Source of the DNA: Parabacteroides sp.
Lineage (GTDB): Bacteria > Bacteroidota > Bacteroidia > Bacteroidales > Tannerellaceae
DNA: 64,000 bases
Direction of reading: 5' to 3'
Assembly (NCBI GenBank): GCA_019417325.1
Contig: DXVO01000008.1
Location: forward strand, 1 to 64,000
Shown here: in pieces, positions 1 to 8,277 of the stretch
How the letters are laid out: the number at the start of each line of letters is the position of its first letter
How positions within the stretch are numbered: position 1 is the stretch's first letter
Position numbers and translations under genes: made by a program
Notes under the pieces: generated by a model
The model's database searches: none
What the model was told of the DNA's origin: nothing
What the model saw: only the letters and a program-made list of their open reading frames with translations

Positions 1-49
1 ATTTACACTCGGATATTTCTGATTAGTTTTGGTTGTTCTATGGTTATAA

Positions 50-712
50 ATACAATTTGAAAAAGAGGCAACCGACAGACTTATATTAGTTTATCAGATT
101 GTAATCCTTTTTGTTATCATCTTAGCTGTAGGTATATACATTTATAAACGGGAACAAAATAAAAAGAAACGGCTATTAGAACAAAAAGAACAGCAATACA
201 AACGTAGCCAACAATATATAGAAGATAACAAAAAGCAAATTGCTCAATTAGAAAAAATCTTATCTTCAGAAAAAGCTCAAATGACCGAAGTACAAAGACA
301 GTTATATGAAGCCAGAAAAGTCATGCTCCAAATGGAAAACAGGACTATTATTGAAAAACAAGGAGCTATTGAAGTTTTAGAACAAGATTTTCATAGTGCC
401 TCTCTATATCTAAAAATCCACCGCGAAGAAGAAGTTCAGTTAAATTCTACAGAGTGGTTTGAACTGCGCCAACTTATAGATGCAACCTATTCGGATTTTA
501 CAAACAGACTAATCAAACTCTATCCTAAAATATCCCAGGAAGAAATACGCATTTGCTATCTCTCCAAAATGGACGTACCTGTTAAAAAGATAGCAACAAT
601 CGTACATATCACCAGTTCCGGTGTTTCCCAATGCCGTCGAAGATTATACAAAAAATTCACTAACGAACCTGCCAACGCCGAGAATTTCACCAAATTTATT
701 GCTGATTTCTAA
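50..712 (+). pseudogene. Membrane-anchored HTH regulator, C-terminal part only (front end missing)
   Basis: The frame is open from 50 to the stop at 712. It encodes a transmembrane helix (about nt 83-148), a Lys/Gln/Glu-rich coiled coil, and a C-terminal region ending in a helix-turn-helix (ATG-281 product residues about 85-126, motif IRICYLSKMDVPVKKIA then SSGVSQCRRRLYKK). This is the layout of the Bacteroides TPR-TM-coiled-coil-HTH regulators, which normally carry several hundred residues of TPR repeats before the membrane helix. Here the same frame has stops at 20-22 and 47-49 and no ATG, GTG or TTG before 281, so the membrane helix has no start codon of its own. Either the gene is broken near nt 50, or only the 143-residue soluble part from ATG 281 is made. 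The DUF3244 gene downstream is a usual neighbour of such regulators. Family assignment is fairly sure; pseudogene status is an inference. Confidence 0.6.
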
Positions 713-774
713 ATAGATATAAGTTGTCATTTTTTTGTCATCAGTTTTCACTCAAGCGAACATTGAGTGTAAAC

Positions 775-782
775 TACTTTTG
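775..782 (+). promoter_or_regulatory. Bacteroidetes -7 element upstream of the DUF3244 gene
   Basis: TACTTTTG is a full match to TAnnTTTG and lies 46 bp before the DUF3244 start codon. No good -33 box is at the expected spacing. Confidence 0.4.
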
Positions 783-828
783 TCTCAAAGCTAATACAAT
801 TTTTCACCATAATTTTATATTTAGTATT

Positions 829-1191
829 ATGAGACATTTAATTTCAACTTTAATTCTTACTGTTTGCTGCATTTTTTGCACACAATTCGTATTCTGTGAC
901 ACAATTCCGACTAAAGGTGAATGGGGACCTGAAGATGTTAGATCTATTCCTCCTGCTCCTCCTACAGCATCTATCGATGGTAAAATTCTAACGATTCAAT
1001 TTACAACCCCATTATCAGATTTAACAGTTACTGTTACGGATAACGAAACAGGTGTTGTTGTATATGAAGATTGTATTTCATCTACTGGATTAGAAAGCCT
1101 CCCTGTTAGCTTAGATGCAGAAAATGGTAATTATACATTGACAATGACACATAAATTAGGATATTTAATTGGTACGTTTGTCATAAAGTAG
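829..1191 (+). CDS. DUF3244 domain small secreted protein
   Basis: A 120-residue protein with an N-terminal signal peptide (about residues 1-22) followed by a short beta-rich domain. The segment IPTKGEWGPEDVRSIPPAPP, then ASIDGKILTIQFTTPLSDLTV and a C-terminal YLIGTFVIK, matches what I know of the Bacteroidetes DUF3244 family, whose members are Ig-like and exported but have no established function. The frame can be extended upstream to a TTG at 724, but the signal peptide begins at ATG 829 and a -7 promoter element lies between the two, so 829 is chosen. It lies 116 bp after the HTH regulator remnant, a pairing seen repeatedly in Bacteroides. Family fairly sure; role unknown. Confidence 0.75.
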   Translation: MRHLISTLILTVCCIFCTQFVFCDTIPTKGEWGPEDVRSIPPAPPTASIDGKILTIQFTTPLSDLTVTVTDNETGVVVYEDCISSTGLESLPVSLDAENGNYTLTMTHKLGYLIGTFVIK

Positions 1192-1200
1192 ATGCTATGG

Positions 1201-1312
1201 CGTGTGTGCTCCTTGTACACGTTTATGGCAGGAACAGTCCCAGGTGGTTAATATTAACCAAACCTGATATCTCGATCTCCTTTTCCGCCACCTGTGGACT
1301 GTTGTGATTTTT
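1201..1312 (+). terminator. Structured 3' region after the DUF3244 gene, terminator-like
   Basis: A long stem forms between 1233-1247 and 1288-1303: AACAGTCC and CAGGTGG pair with CCACCTG and GGACTGTT, with one bulged base. A run of five T follows at 1308-1312. Inside its loop lies a 16-bp perfect palindrome, TGGTTAATATTAACCA (1245-1260). An alternative hairpin (1241-1266) uses the same CAGGT bases as the outer stem. It probably ends the upstream transcript. Confidence 0.4.
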
Positions 1313-1377
1313 CTCTCAATCTAGCCCTTTTTCTTCCCTATTCCCCACTCTTAGCATGCAAAAGAGACATTTCCCCG

Positions 1378-1408
1378 TTGGTTTCTAACAAAATATTTCA
1401 TAGTTTTG
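1378..1408 (+). promoter_or_regulatory. Promoter of the DUF4831 gene
   Basis: TTG at 1378-1380 and TAGTTTTG at 1401-1408 are separated by 20 bp, the canonical Bacteroidetes -33/-7 arrangement. The start codon is 42 bp downstream. Confidence 0.6.
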
Positions 1409-1449
1409 TACAATCATTTGTTTTAGAAGATTAAACCTAAGATTAGAAT

Positions 1450-2520
1450 ATGAAGAATTCAATTCTTTTAGTCATAAGCTTGTTTCTTAGCTTATCCGTT
1501 ACAGCCCAAACAAAGGTTGTCAAAAAAAATGCAGTCAAAGCTAATAATTTTGGCATCACTTATTCACTTCCAAAAACAGCACTAATAGTTGATGCTGAAG
1601 TAATTAAAGTATCCTGCAAAGCAGGTCCCTACTATAAATATGCAGAGAAATACCTTGGAGTAAAAGATGCGATTACCGAAGACAAAATTTATTATGAATT
1701 AGGTAAAATCAAACTGATAAACAAAGGAATCCCCGATCCGGAAAATACATATATCGTAGAATTCAAAAGTGGAACTGTCGCTCCTTATGCTTATCTGACA
1801 GAGGAAGGGCTACTTTGCTCTATTAATGCCGAATATACACCGGATGAAACAGCACAAAACGCTGCCGGGAAAAAAAACACATCTCCTATAAAACCGACAG
1901 ATACTTCTGTCTTTTCAGAAGAATTACTTATGGCTGGTTCAACTGCCAAACAAGCTGAAGTTGCAGCTAAGCAAATCTATCGTATACGCGAAAGCCGTCT
2001 AAACATATTAACCGGCGAAGCAGACAATTTGCCCCCCGATGGCGAAGCTATGAAACTTGTTATTCAACAACTGGAAGAACAAGAAAAAGCACTTACCAAT
2101 CTGTTTACAGGTGTACGTACCAAAGATACATCCAGTTATTCCGTAACAGTCGATCCTATAGATGATTTGGAAAGAGATGTTCTATTCCGTTTTTCCGAAC
2201 AATTAGGAGTTGTGGATGCCGATGATTTAGGAGGCGCTCCGGTATATCTGAATTTAAAAGCAACCGAACGTGCCCCGGTTTTAGACGCCAAAGAAGCAGC
2301 AAAGAAAGAAAAGTCATTAAAAGGAATTATTTATAATATTCCGGGTAAAGCGACCATTGAAATCAGCCTAAACAAAAAAACATTATATAAGGGAGAAGCC
2401 CAGATTACTCAATTCGGAACTCGCGAAGGTCTGGCTCCTGTTATGTTCGAAGACAAAAAAGCTCCGGTAAAAGTTTATTTCTATCCGGAAACAGGCTCTA
2501 TAAAACAAATAATTCAATAA
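1450..2520 (+). CDS. DUF4831 family exported protein
   Basis: A 356-residue protein with a cleavable signal peptide (about residues 1-19, ending VTAQ). The N-terminal part, with NNFGITYSLPKTALIVDAEV and a following KAGPYYKYAEKYLG, is the hallmark of the Bacteroidetes DUF4831 family. The middle contains AKQAEVAAKQIYRIRESRLNILTGEADNLPPDG and a conserved GVRTKDTSSYSV-type segment, also as in that family. The function is not known; family members are predicted to be periplasmic or outer-membrane associated. It has its own promoter, and the peptide transporter starts only 32 bp after its stop, so the two may be co-transcribed. Family assignment is good; no catalytic motif is visible. Confidence 0.75.
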   Translation: MKNSILLVISLFLSLSVTAQTKVVKKNAVKANNFGITYSLPKTALIVDAEVIKVSCKAGPYYKYAEKYLGVKDAITEDKIYYELGKIKLINKGIPDPENTYIVEFKSGTVAPYAYLTEEGLLCSINAEYTPDETAQNAAGKKNTSPIKPTDTSVFSEELLMAGSTAKQAEVAAKQIYRIRESRLNILTGEADNLPPDGEAMKLVIQQLEEQEKALTNLFTGVRTKDTSSYSVTVDPIDDLERDVLFRFSEQLGVVDADDLGGAPVYLNLKATERAPVLDAKEAAKKEKSLKGIIYNIPGKATIEISLNKKTLYKGEAQITQFGTREGLAPVMFEDKKAPVKVYFYPETGSIKQIIQ

Positions 2521-2552
2521 GTATTATCTAATCATCTAAACACTTAAATTTT

Positions 2553-4214
2553 ATGTTCGAAGGACAACCTAAAGGGTTATACGCGTTAGCCTTAGCGAAT
2601 ACTGGTGAGCGTTTCGGTTATTACACCATGCTCGCTATTTTTACTTTATTCCTGCAAGCAAAATTCGGATTTTCAGCAGCAGAGACATCTACTATTTTCG
2701 GTTCATTCCTGGCCGCTGTTTATTTTATGCCGCTTATTGGGGGTATCTTAGCCGATAAGTTCGGATACGGTAAAATGGTTACAACCGGTATTGTCATTAT
2801 GTTTATCGGATATGTATTGCTTTCTATCCCGACTGCTGCAAGTTCCGGAAAAGTTTTAATGTTCGGTGCTCTCGCCTTAATTGCATGTGGTACAGGCCTT
2901 TTCAAAGGAAACCTGCAAGTAATGGTAGGCAACCTTTACGATGCCCCCGAATACAAAGCTAAACGAGATACTGCTTTCAGCATTTTCTATATGGCAATCA
3001 ATATCGGTGCCATGTATGCTCCCACAGCTGCTACAATGATTACTAACTATATGTTAGGCAAAAACGGATTTACTTATGTACCTCAAATCCCGTCATTAGC
3101 ACATCAGTTTTTGAATGGAACCATTACAACCGAAGGTTCTGCTACATTAGCAAGCTTACAGGCTTCACAAAATTTCGTTGGAGATACTGCAGCATTCTGT
3201 AATACTTATATTGACAAATTATCAGAAGCCTACAATTATGGATTTGCCATTGCATGTATCTCATTAATTATATCAATGGTTATCTATATTGTATTCCGTC
3301 CTACATTCAAACATGCCGATTACAACTCTAAGCAGGCAAAACCGGCAAACGTACAAGAAGAAGAACTGACTCCGCAACAGACAAAAGACCGTATCCAGGC
3401 TTTATTGTTGGTATTTGCTGTTGTTATTTTCTTCTGGATGGCATTCCACCAGAATGGTTTGACACTGACATTCTTTGCACGTGACTATACGGCACAATCA
3501 ATCACAGGTCTTGACCGTTTAGGTTTCAATATCGTAAACCTGACATGTTTACTGGTTGTTGTTTATTCTGCATTCTCTGTATTCCAGTCAAAAACAGGAA
3601 AAGGAAAAGGAATTTCCGGAGTTGTCCTTCTAATTTCTTTAGCACTGTTAGCCCTGAACTACAGTTCTATGGATCCGAGCGTTAACATCCTTCCTCAGAT
3701 ATTCCAGCAGTTCAATCCTTTCTTTGTAATTGTCCTGACTCCGGTATCATTGGCTGTATTCGGATATTTGGCTAAGAAATCAAAAGAACCTTCCGCTCCT
3801 CGCAAAATCGGTATCGGTATGGTGATTGCAGCTTGCGGTTTCCTTATCATGGCATTAGGTTCATTAGGATTGCCTACTCCGGCTGATGTAGAAGCAAATG
3901 GTATTTCCGCGGATGCATTAGTTTCTCCGAACTGGTTGATTTCCACTTACCTGGTATTAACATTTGCAGAATTGTTACTTTCCCCGATGGGTATATCCTT
4001 CGTTTCTAAAGTAGCACCTCCAAAATACAAAGGTATGATGATGGGTGGATGGTTCGTTGCAACTGCCATTGGTAACTATCTGGTAGCAACTATCGGTTAT
4101 CTATGGGGTGGCATGCAACTTTGGATGGTATGGAGTGTATTGATCGTATGCTGTCTGCTATCGGCACTGTTCATCTTCTCTATCATGAAGAGATTGGAAA
4201 AAGTTGCAAAATAA
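2553..4214 (+). CDS. POT/PTR2 family proton-coupled peptide transporter
   Basis: A 553-residue inner-membrane protein of the major facilitator superfamily, predicted to import di- and tripeptides with protons. Residues about 17-25 carry the POT signature (TGERFGYYTM, equivalent to the ExxERFxYY motif of helix 1). The loop between helices 2 and 3 has GGILADKFGYGK, and the PTR2 signature FYMAINIGAMYAP follows FKGNLQ. Length and roughly 12-14 hydrophobic segments fit the bacterial DtpT group. It follows the DUF4831 gene by 32 bp and precedes the small ORF at 4236 by 21 bp. The family is sure; the exact substrate is inferred. Confidence 0.9.
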   Translation: MFEGQPKGLYALALANTGERFGYYTMLAIFTLFLQAKFGFSAAETSTIFGSFLAAVYFMPLIGGILADKFGYGKMVTTGIVIMFIGYVLLSIPTAASSGKVLMFGALALIACGTGLFKGNLQVMVGNLYDAPEYKAKRDTAFSIFYMAINIGAMYAPTAATMITNYMLGKNGFTYVPQIPSLAHQFLNGTITTEGSATLASLQASQNFVGDTAAFCNTYIDKLSEAYNYGFAIACISLIISMVIYIVFRPTFKHADYNSKQAKPANVQEEELTPQQTKDRIQALLLVFAVVIFFWMAFHQNGLTLTFFARDYTAQSITGLDRLGFNIVNLTCLLVVVYSAFSVFQSKTGKGKGISGVVLLISLALLALNYSSMDPSVNILPQIFQQFNPFFVIVLTPVSLAVFGYLAKKSKEPSAPRKIGIGMVIAACGFLIMALGSLGLPTPADVEANGISADALVSPNWLISTYLVLTFAELLLSPMGISFVSKVAPPKYKGMMMGGWFVATAIGNYLVATIGYLWGGMQLWMVWSVLIVCCLLSALFIFSIMKRLEKVAK

Positions 4215-4235
4215 CATCCGGTTATTCTTGAAGTA

Positions 4236-4664
4236 ATGAAACAAACAGCCCACAGTCAACTGTCCACTGCAGCCGCCATCCGTTTCAAAAGATGGAGCCG
4301 GAAGGGATATGCTGCATTTATCAGTGTACAACGGGCGGTAACAATCGGGCAACTTAGAGCAAATGTATCCGAACGATTTCAAATTAAAAATGGAACAGTA
4401 CACACTTCTGTTTTATCCCGCCTACAAACTGTAGAAGAAAAAGGAAACGATACGGAAGAATGTTCGCTGAAGAATTTATGGGATACAATAAATGAGTTCC
4501 GGTTATTAATAGCATTACTATTTGTACAGGCAAACATACAGCAGATTGAGTCTGCCCTTGTCTATACCTTAATACAATTAAAATATTCCGAAAAAGCGGG
4601 AAGTTCAGTCTACGGGCTGGAACTTCCCGCTTTTTTACGTTTATACCCAAATGAATTTAAATAA
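4236..4664 (+). CDS. Uncharacterised small protein with a basic RWSRKGYAAF N-terminal motif
   Basis: A 142-residue ORF that I cannot assign a function. Residues about 16-48 contain RFKRWSRKGYAAFISVQR and then VTIGQLRANVSERF, a basic motif that I recall in small Bacteroidetes proteins near vitamin or transport genes; none has a known role. The remainder is less distinctive, with one hydrophobic stretch (LLIALLFVQANI). The last third of the frame is crossed by a perfect 16-bp hairpin with a T-run (4591-4636), so either the protein really ends as drawn, 8 bp before bioB, or the C-terminal codons are an accident. There is no signal peptide. The N-terminal motif makes a real gene likely; the C-terminal extent is uncertain. 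Confidence 0.5.
   Translation: MKQTAHSQLSTAAAIRFKRWSRKGYAAFISVQRAVTIGQLRANVSERFQIKNGTVHTSVLSRLQTVEEKGNDTEECSLKNLWDTINEFRLLIALLFVQANIQQIESALVYTLIQLKYSEKAGSSVYGLELPAFLRLYPNEFK
4591..4636 (+). terminator. Perfect hairpin terminator or attenuator before bioB
   Basis: Left arm AAAAAGCGGGAAGTTC (4591-4606) and right arm GAACTTCCCGCTTTTT (4620-4635) pair over 16 bp with a 13-nt loop. The flanking A and T runs make it bidirectional. It lies inside the preceding ORF and 37 bp before bioB. TACGTTTA at 4636-4643 is a 7/8 match to the -7 element and could start bio transcription. Confidence 0.7.
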
Positions 4665-4672
4665 TTAATAGA

Positions 4673-5653
4673 ATGATAGAAACAATCAAACAACAGGTGC
4701 TATCCGGTAAAACGATTGATGAAGCGCAGGCTTTAGCTTTAGCCGGCTCTCCGGATAAAGAGGCTCTATACCAGGCAGCCCATGAAATCACCCGCCACTT
4801 TATGGGAAACAAATTCGATACATGCTCCATCATCAATGCCAAAAGCGGCAATTGCAGCGAAGATTGCAAATGGTGTGCACAATCCGGACATTACAAAACA
4901 AAAGTCACCTTATATCCCTTACTTCCGGCGGAGGAATGCGTTCGTCATGCCGTATACAATGCCAAACAAGGAATAGGACGATTCGCATTAGTCACCAGTG
5001 GAAAGCGGGTTTCCGACAAAGACATGGAAAAGATAACCGCGACTATCCGGCAAATCAAACAGACATGCAAAATCAAATGCTGTGCATCTATGGGTTTACT
5101 CAGCCGGGAACAGCTACAAGCACTTTATGATAGCGGAACGGAAAACTATCATTGCAACATTGAGACAGCACCCTCCTATTTCAGTTCCTTATGTACCACC
5201 CACACCATGGAGCAAAAGCTTGAAACCATCCGGACCGCACGTGAGATAGGTTTCCGCATCTGTTCAGGAGGAATCATCGGCATGGGGGAAACGGTTGAAC
5301 AGCGGATAGAAATGGCACTGTTTTTACAAAAAGAAGGCATCCTGTCCATTCCTTTAAACATGTTGCAACCGATACCCGGCACTCCGTTAGGCAAAATCCT
5401 TCCCCTTTCCGATGAAGAATTCCTGACCACCATCGCTTTGTTCCGCTTCATCAATCCGAATGCCTATTTACGTTTCTCCGGAGGCCGTGCACAATTAAGC
5501 GAAGCCACCCAAAGAAAAGCCCTCTATATAGGAATAAATTCGGCTATTATTGGCGACTTGCTAACAACCATAGGGAGCAAAGTGGCAGAAGACAAAGTAT
5601 TATTTACATCGGAAAACTATTCATTAACCGAAAATACAGACTGGGAGAAATGA
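4673..5653 (+). CDS. bioB: Biotin synthase
   Basis: A 326-residue radical-SAM enzyme that inserts sulfur into dethiobiotin, the last step of biotin synthesis. The radical-SAM cluster motif is at C61, C65 and C68 (GNCSEDCKWCAQS). The second cluster region contains CCASMG, then NIETAPSYF, and the family motif CSGGIIGMGET. NMLQPIPGTPL and RFSGGRAQL are typical BioB elements. Length is normal. It is the first gene of a bioB-A-F-G-C-D cluster, and its stop overlaps the bioA start by 4 bp (ATGA), which implies translational coupling. A hairpin just upstream may control entry of transcription. Confidence 0.96.
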   Translation: MIETIKQQVLSGKTIDEAQALALAGSPDKEALYQAAHEITRHFMGNKFDTCSIINAKSGNCSEDCKWCAQSGHYKTKVTLYPLLPAEECVRHAVYNAKQGIGRFALVTSGKRVSDKDMEKITATIRQIKQTCKIKCCASMGLLSREQLQALYDSGTENYHCNIETAPSYFSSLCTTHTMEQKLETIRTAREIGFRICSGGIIGMGETVEQRIEMALFLQKEGILSIPLNMLQPIPGTPLGKILPLSDEEFLTTIALFRFINPNAYLRFSGGRAQLSEATQRKALYIGINSAIIGDLLTTIGSKVAEDKVLFTSENYSLTENTDWEK

Positions 5654-6942
5654 TAACAGATACACTTTTACAATTCGACAGGGACCATATCTGGCACCCC
5701 TATACATCCACCATCGACCCGCTTCCGGTTTATCAGGTAGACCGTGCAGATGGCGTCACCATTACATTGAAAGATGGCAGAAAACTGATAGACGGCATGT
5801 CATCCTGGTGGGCAGCCGTACACGGATACAATCATCCGGTTCTGAACGAGGCTGCCAAAAAGCAACTCGAAAAAATGAGCCATATCATGTTCGGAGGTTT
5901 TACCCATGAACCGGCTGTCGAACTGGCTAATAAACTCCTACCATTACTTCCGCCCGGAATGGATAAAATATTCTTTGCAGACAGTGGTTCTGTTGCCGTA
6001 GAAGTGGCCATGAAAATGGCTATCCAATACTGGCAATCATCCGGTAGCCCACAAAAATGCAAGTTTGCCACCATCCGAAGCGGTTATCATGGCGATACAT
6101 GGCATGCCATGTCCGTATGCGACCCGGTAACCGGTATGCACGGCATTTTTTCAGGCAGTCTTCCTGTCCAATACTTTATTCCTCAACCTTCCGTTAAATT
6201 CCATGAAGAATGGAAAGAAGAGGCTATTCATCCATTAAAAGACCTATTGGAAAAACATCACCGGGAAATAGCAGCTCTAATACTCGAACCGATAGTCCAG
6301 GGAGCCGGAGGTATGTACTTTTATTCACCGGGATTTCTTATTAAAGCAAGGGAACTTTGCAACCATTACAATGTTCTGCTTATTTTCGATGAGATAGCAA
6401 CCGGTTTCGGACGTACCGGAAAACTATTTGCCTGGGAACATGCCGGCGTGATTGCAGATATTATGTGCATAGGAAAGGCGCTGACCGGGGGATACCTGAC
6501 TTTATCCGCTACCATTACCCAAAAGCATATAGCCGATACCATTTGTTCCGGTGAAGCAGGCTGTTTTATGCACGGTCCGACTTTTATGGGGAACCCGTTG
6601 GCATGTGCCATTGCTTCCGCTTCCGTTTCCTTACTATTGGATAGCCACTGGCAAGAGAAAGTCCATGCAATAGAAAGCCAACTCAAAGAAGAACTGGCAC
6701 CCGCATCCGCATTCCAGAACGTGGAAGAGGTCAGGGTTTTAGGAGCCATCGGCGTTCTGGAAATGAAAGAGCCGGTCAATATGGCTATACTTCAACGCCG
6801 TTTTGTAGAAAAAGGAATCTGGGTACGTCCTTTCGGTAAATTGGTTTACCTGATGCCCCCGTTCATCATCACCAAAGAAGAGTTATCCAAACTAACAAGC
6901 GGATTGCTAGAAATACTATCTGTAGACAATCACGCTTCATAG
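5650..6942 (+). CDS. bioA: Adenosylmethionine-8-amino-7-oxononanoate aminotransferase
   Basis: A 430-residue PLP-dependent class III aminotransferase that converts 7-keto-8-aminopelargonate (KAPA) to diaminopelargonate with SAM as amino donor. The N-terminus has the BioA signature RDHIWHPYTS. PLP-binding residues are visible: D247 in IFDEIATGFGRTG and the Schiff-base lysine K276 in CIGKALTGG. GSVAVEVAMKMA (about residues 113-124) is the cofactor phosphate region, and HGPTFMGNPLACA is a further BioA motif. It overlaps bioB by 4 bp and is followed by bioF after 8 bp. Confidence 0.96.
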   Translation: MITDTLLQFDRDHIWHPYTSTIDPLPVYQVDRADGVTITLKDGRKLIDGMSSWWAAVHGYNHPVLNEAAKKQLEKMSHIMFGGFTHEPAVELANKLLPLLPPGMDKIFFADSGSVAVEVAMKMAIQYWQSSGSPQKCKFATIRSGYHGDTWHAMSVCDPVTGMHGIFSGSLPVQYFIPQPSVKFHEEWKEEAIHPLKDLLEKHHREIAALILEPIVQGAGGMYFYSPGFLIKARELCNHYNVLLIFDEIATGFGRTGKLFAWEHAGVIADIMCIGKALTGGYLTLSATITQKHIADTICSGEAGCFMHGPTFMGNPLACAIASASVSLLLDSHWQEKVHAIESQLKEELAPASAFQNVEEVRVLGAIGVLEMKEPVNMAILQRRFVEKGIWVRPFGKLVYLMPPFIITKEELSKLTSGLLEILSVDNHAS

Positions 6943-6950
6943 TATATAAT

Positions 6951-8090
6951 ATGAAAAATTATACCAAGTTATTAAATACCTTGGAAGCCGCCGGAAATCT
7001 CCGGAGGTTACCGGAAGTCCGCCATCAAGGGAAATGGATTGAGAAAGAAGGGAAAAAAATGCTGAACCTCTCTTCCAATGATTATCTGGGACTCGCCTCC
7101 CGTATAGACTTAAGGGATTCATTCCTTGCCCGGTTGCAGGAAACAGACCTGCCCTTATCATCAAGTTCCTCCCGTCTCCTAACGGGAAACTTTTCCATTT
7201 ACGAAGAACTTGAACAACAAATGTGCAAAGCCTTCGGTCGCGAAGCCACCCTTCTGTTCAATAGCGGTTACCATGCCAATACCGGCATATTGCCTGCGCT
7301 GGCAGATAAACGGACGTTAATCCTTGCCGACAAGCTGGTACATGCCAGCATCATAGACGGTATTTTACTGAGTGGAGCGCCATTTCAGCGATACAAACAT
7401 AATAACTATGAACATCTGGAACAGTTATTATCCAAAACCAGCGGACAGTATGAACAGACAATCATCGTAACGGAAAGCATATTCAGCATGGATGGTGATA
7501 TAGCCGACCTGCAACAATTAGTCCGTTTAAAAAAGAACTATCCCGATGTCATGCTTTACGTTGATGAAGCCCATGCTATCGGAGTCCGCGGTGAAAATGG
7601 CCTCGGTATTGCAGAAGAACAAAATTGTATCGGAGATATAGATTTTTTGGTAGGAACATTCGGAAAAGCATTGGCCTCCATGGGAGCTTACCTGTTATGC
7701 AGTAAAACGATCCGGGAATATCTGGTCAACACGATGCGTCCCCTCATTTTTAGTACGGCGTTACCTCCCGCACAAATAGCCTGGACGTGCTTCCTGTTCG
7801 ACCGCTTACCCGAATTTACCGCAGAACGTCAGCAACTTTCTCAAACCAGCCGGTTATTAGCAACAGCTTTACAAGGAAAAGGTGGTGAAATAAGCAACAG
7901 CCATATCATCCCCTTTATCATTGGAGAAAATGAGGCTTGTATACAAAAAGCCCTTCAATTGCAACGAAAAGGGTTTTACTGCCTGCCAGTCCGTCCCCCT
8001 ACAGTTCCACAAGGAACAGCACGTATACGCTTCTCACTGACAGCTTCCATCAATACGGAAGATATCAAAAACTTATCCCTTTTAACCTAA
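6951..8090 (+). CDS. bioF: 8-amino-7-oxononanoate synthase
   Basis: A 379-residue alpha-oxoamine synthase that joins pimeloyl-ACP (or pimeloyl-CoA) and alanine to give KAPA. Family motifs are NLSSNDYLGLA, the glycine-rich SSSSRLLTGN, FNSGYHANTG, DEAHAIGVRGENGLG (D205, H208) and the PLP lysine K239 in GTFGKALAS. Length is typical. It follows bioA by 8 bp. The next gene, bioG, begins 187 bp later, after a block of small hairpin repeats, the only large gap in the biotin cluster. Confidence 0.95.
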   Translation: MKNYTKLLNTLEAAGNLRRLPEVRHQGKWIEKEGKKMLNLSSNDYLGLASRIDLRDSFLARLQETDLPLSSSSSRLLTGNFSIYEELEQQMCKAFGREATLLFNSGYHANTGILPALADKRTLILADKLVHASIIDGILLSGAPFQRYKHNNYEHLEQLLSKTSGQYEQTIIVTESIFSMDGDIADLQQLVRLKKNYPDVMLYVDEAHAIGVRGENGLGIAEEQNCIGDIDFLVGTFGKALASMGAYLLCSKTIREYLVNTMRPLIFSTALPPAQIAWTCFLFDRLPEFTAERQQLSQTSRLLATALQGKGGEISNSHIIPFIIGENEACIQKALQLQRKGFYCLPVRPPTVPQGTARIRFSLTASINTEDIKNLSLLT

Positions 8091-8166
8091 TTCAAAATTG
8101 GACCGATAAACCCATATATATCAAAAAGATATGCTTTCTCAGACAAATTCATAACGTTGAGAAAAA

Positions 8167-8257
8167 GTTTCATGCTGATGAAACAAAAAGTTTCACCCGA
8201 TGAAACTAAAAGTTCCAAGGCATGAAACTAAAAATTTCTGGGGATAAAAAAAGAAAT
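8167..8257 (+). repeat. Four tandem short hairpin units between bioF and bioG
   Basis: Units start at 8167, 8190, 8212 and 8234, a period of 22-23 bp. The first two are perfect small hairpins, GTTTCATgctgATGAAAC (8167-8184) and GTTTCAcccgaTGAAAC (8190-8206). The third has one mismatch (8212-8228). The fourth is diverged (ATTTCT at 8234 pairing with AGAAAT at 8252). A-rich linkers (AAAAA, TAAAA) separate them. No ORF covers them. Confidence 0.8.
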
Positions 8258-8277
8258 GCTCATAAACGACAGATAAA

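Noticed and set aside
4600..4672. BirA operator upstream of bioB
   Set aside because: No TTGTAAACC-type half sites; the only dyad is the terminator hairpin, which has flanking A and T runs.
8167..8257. CRISPR-like array between bioF and bioG
   Set aside because: Units are 17-18 bp with 4-5 bp linkers, without unique spacers or cas genes; they are hairpin repeats, not CRISPR.
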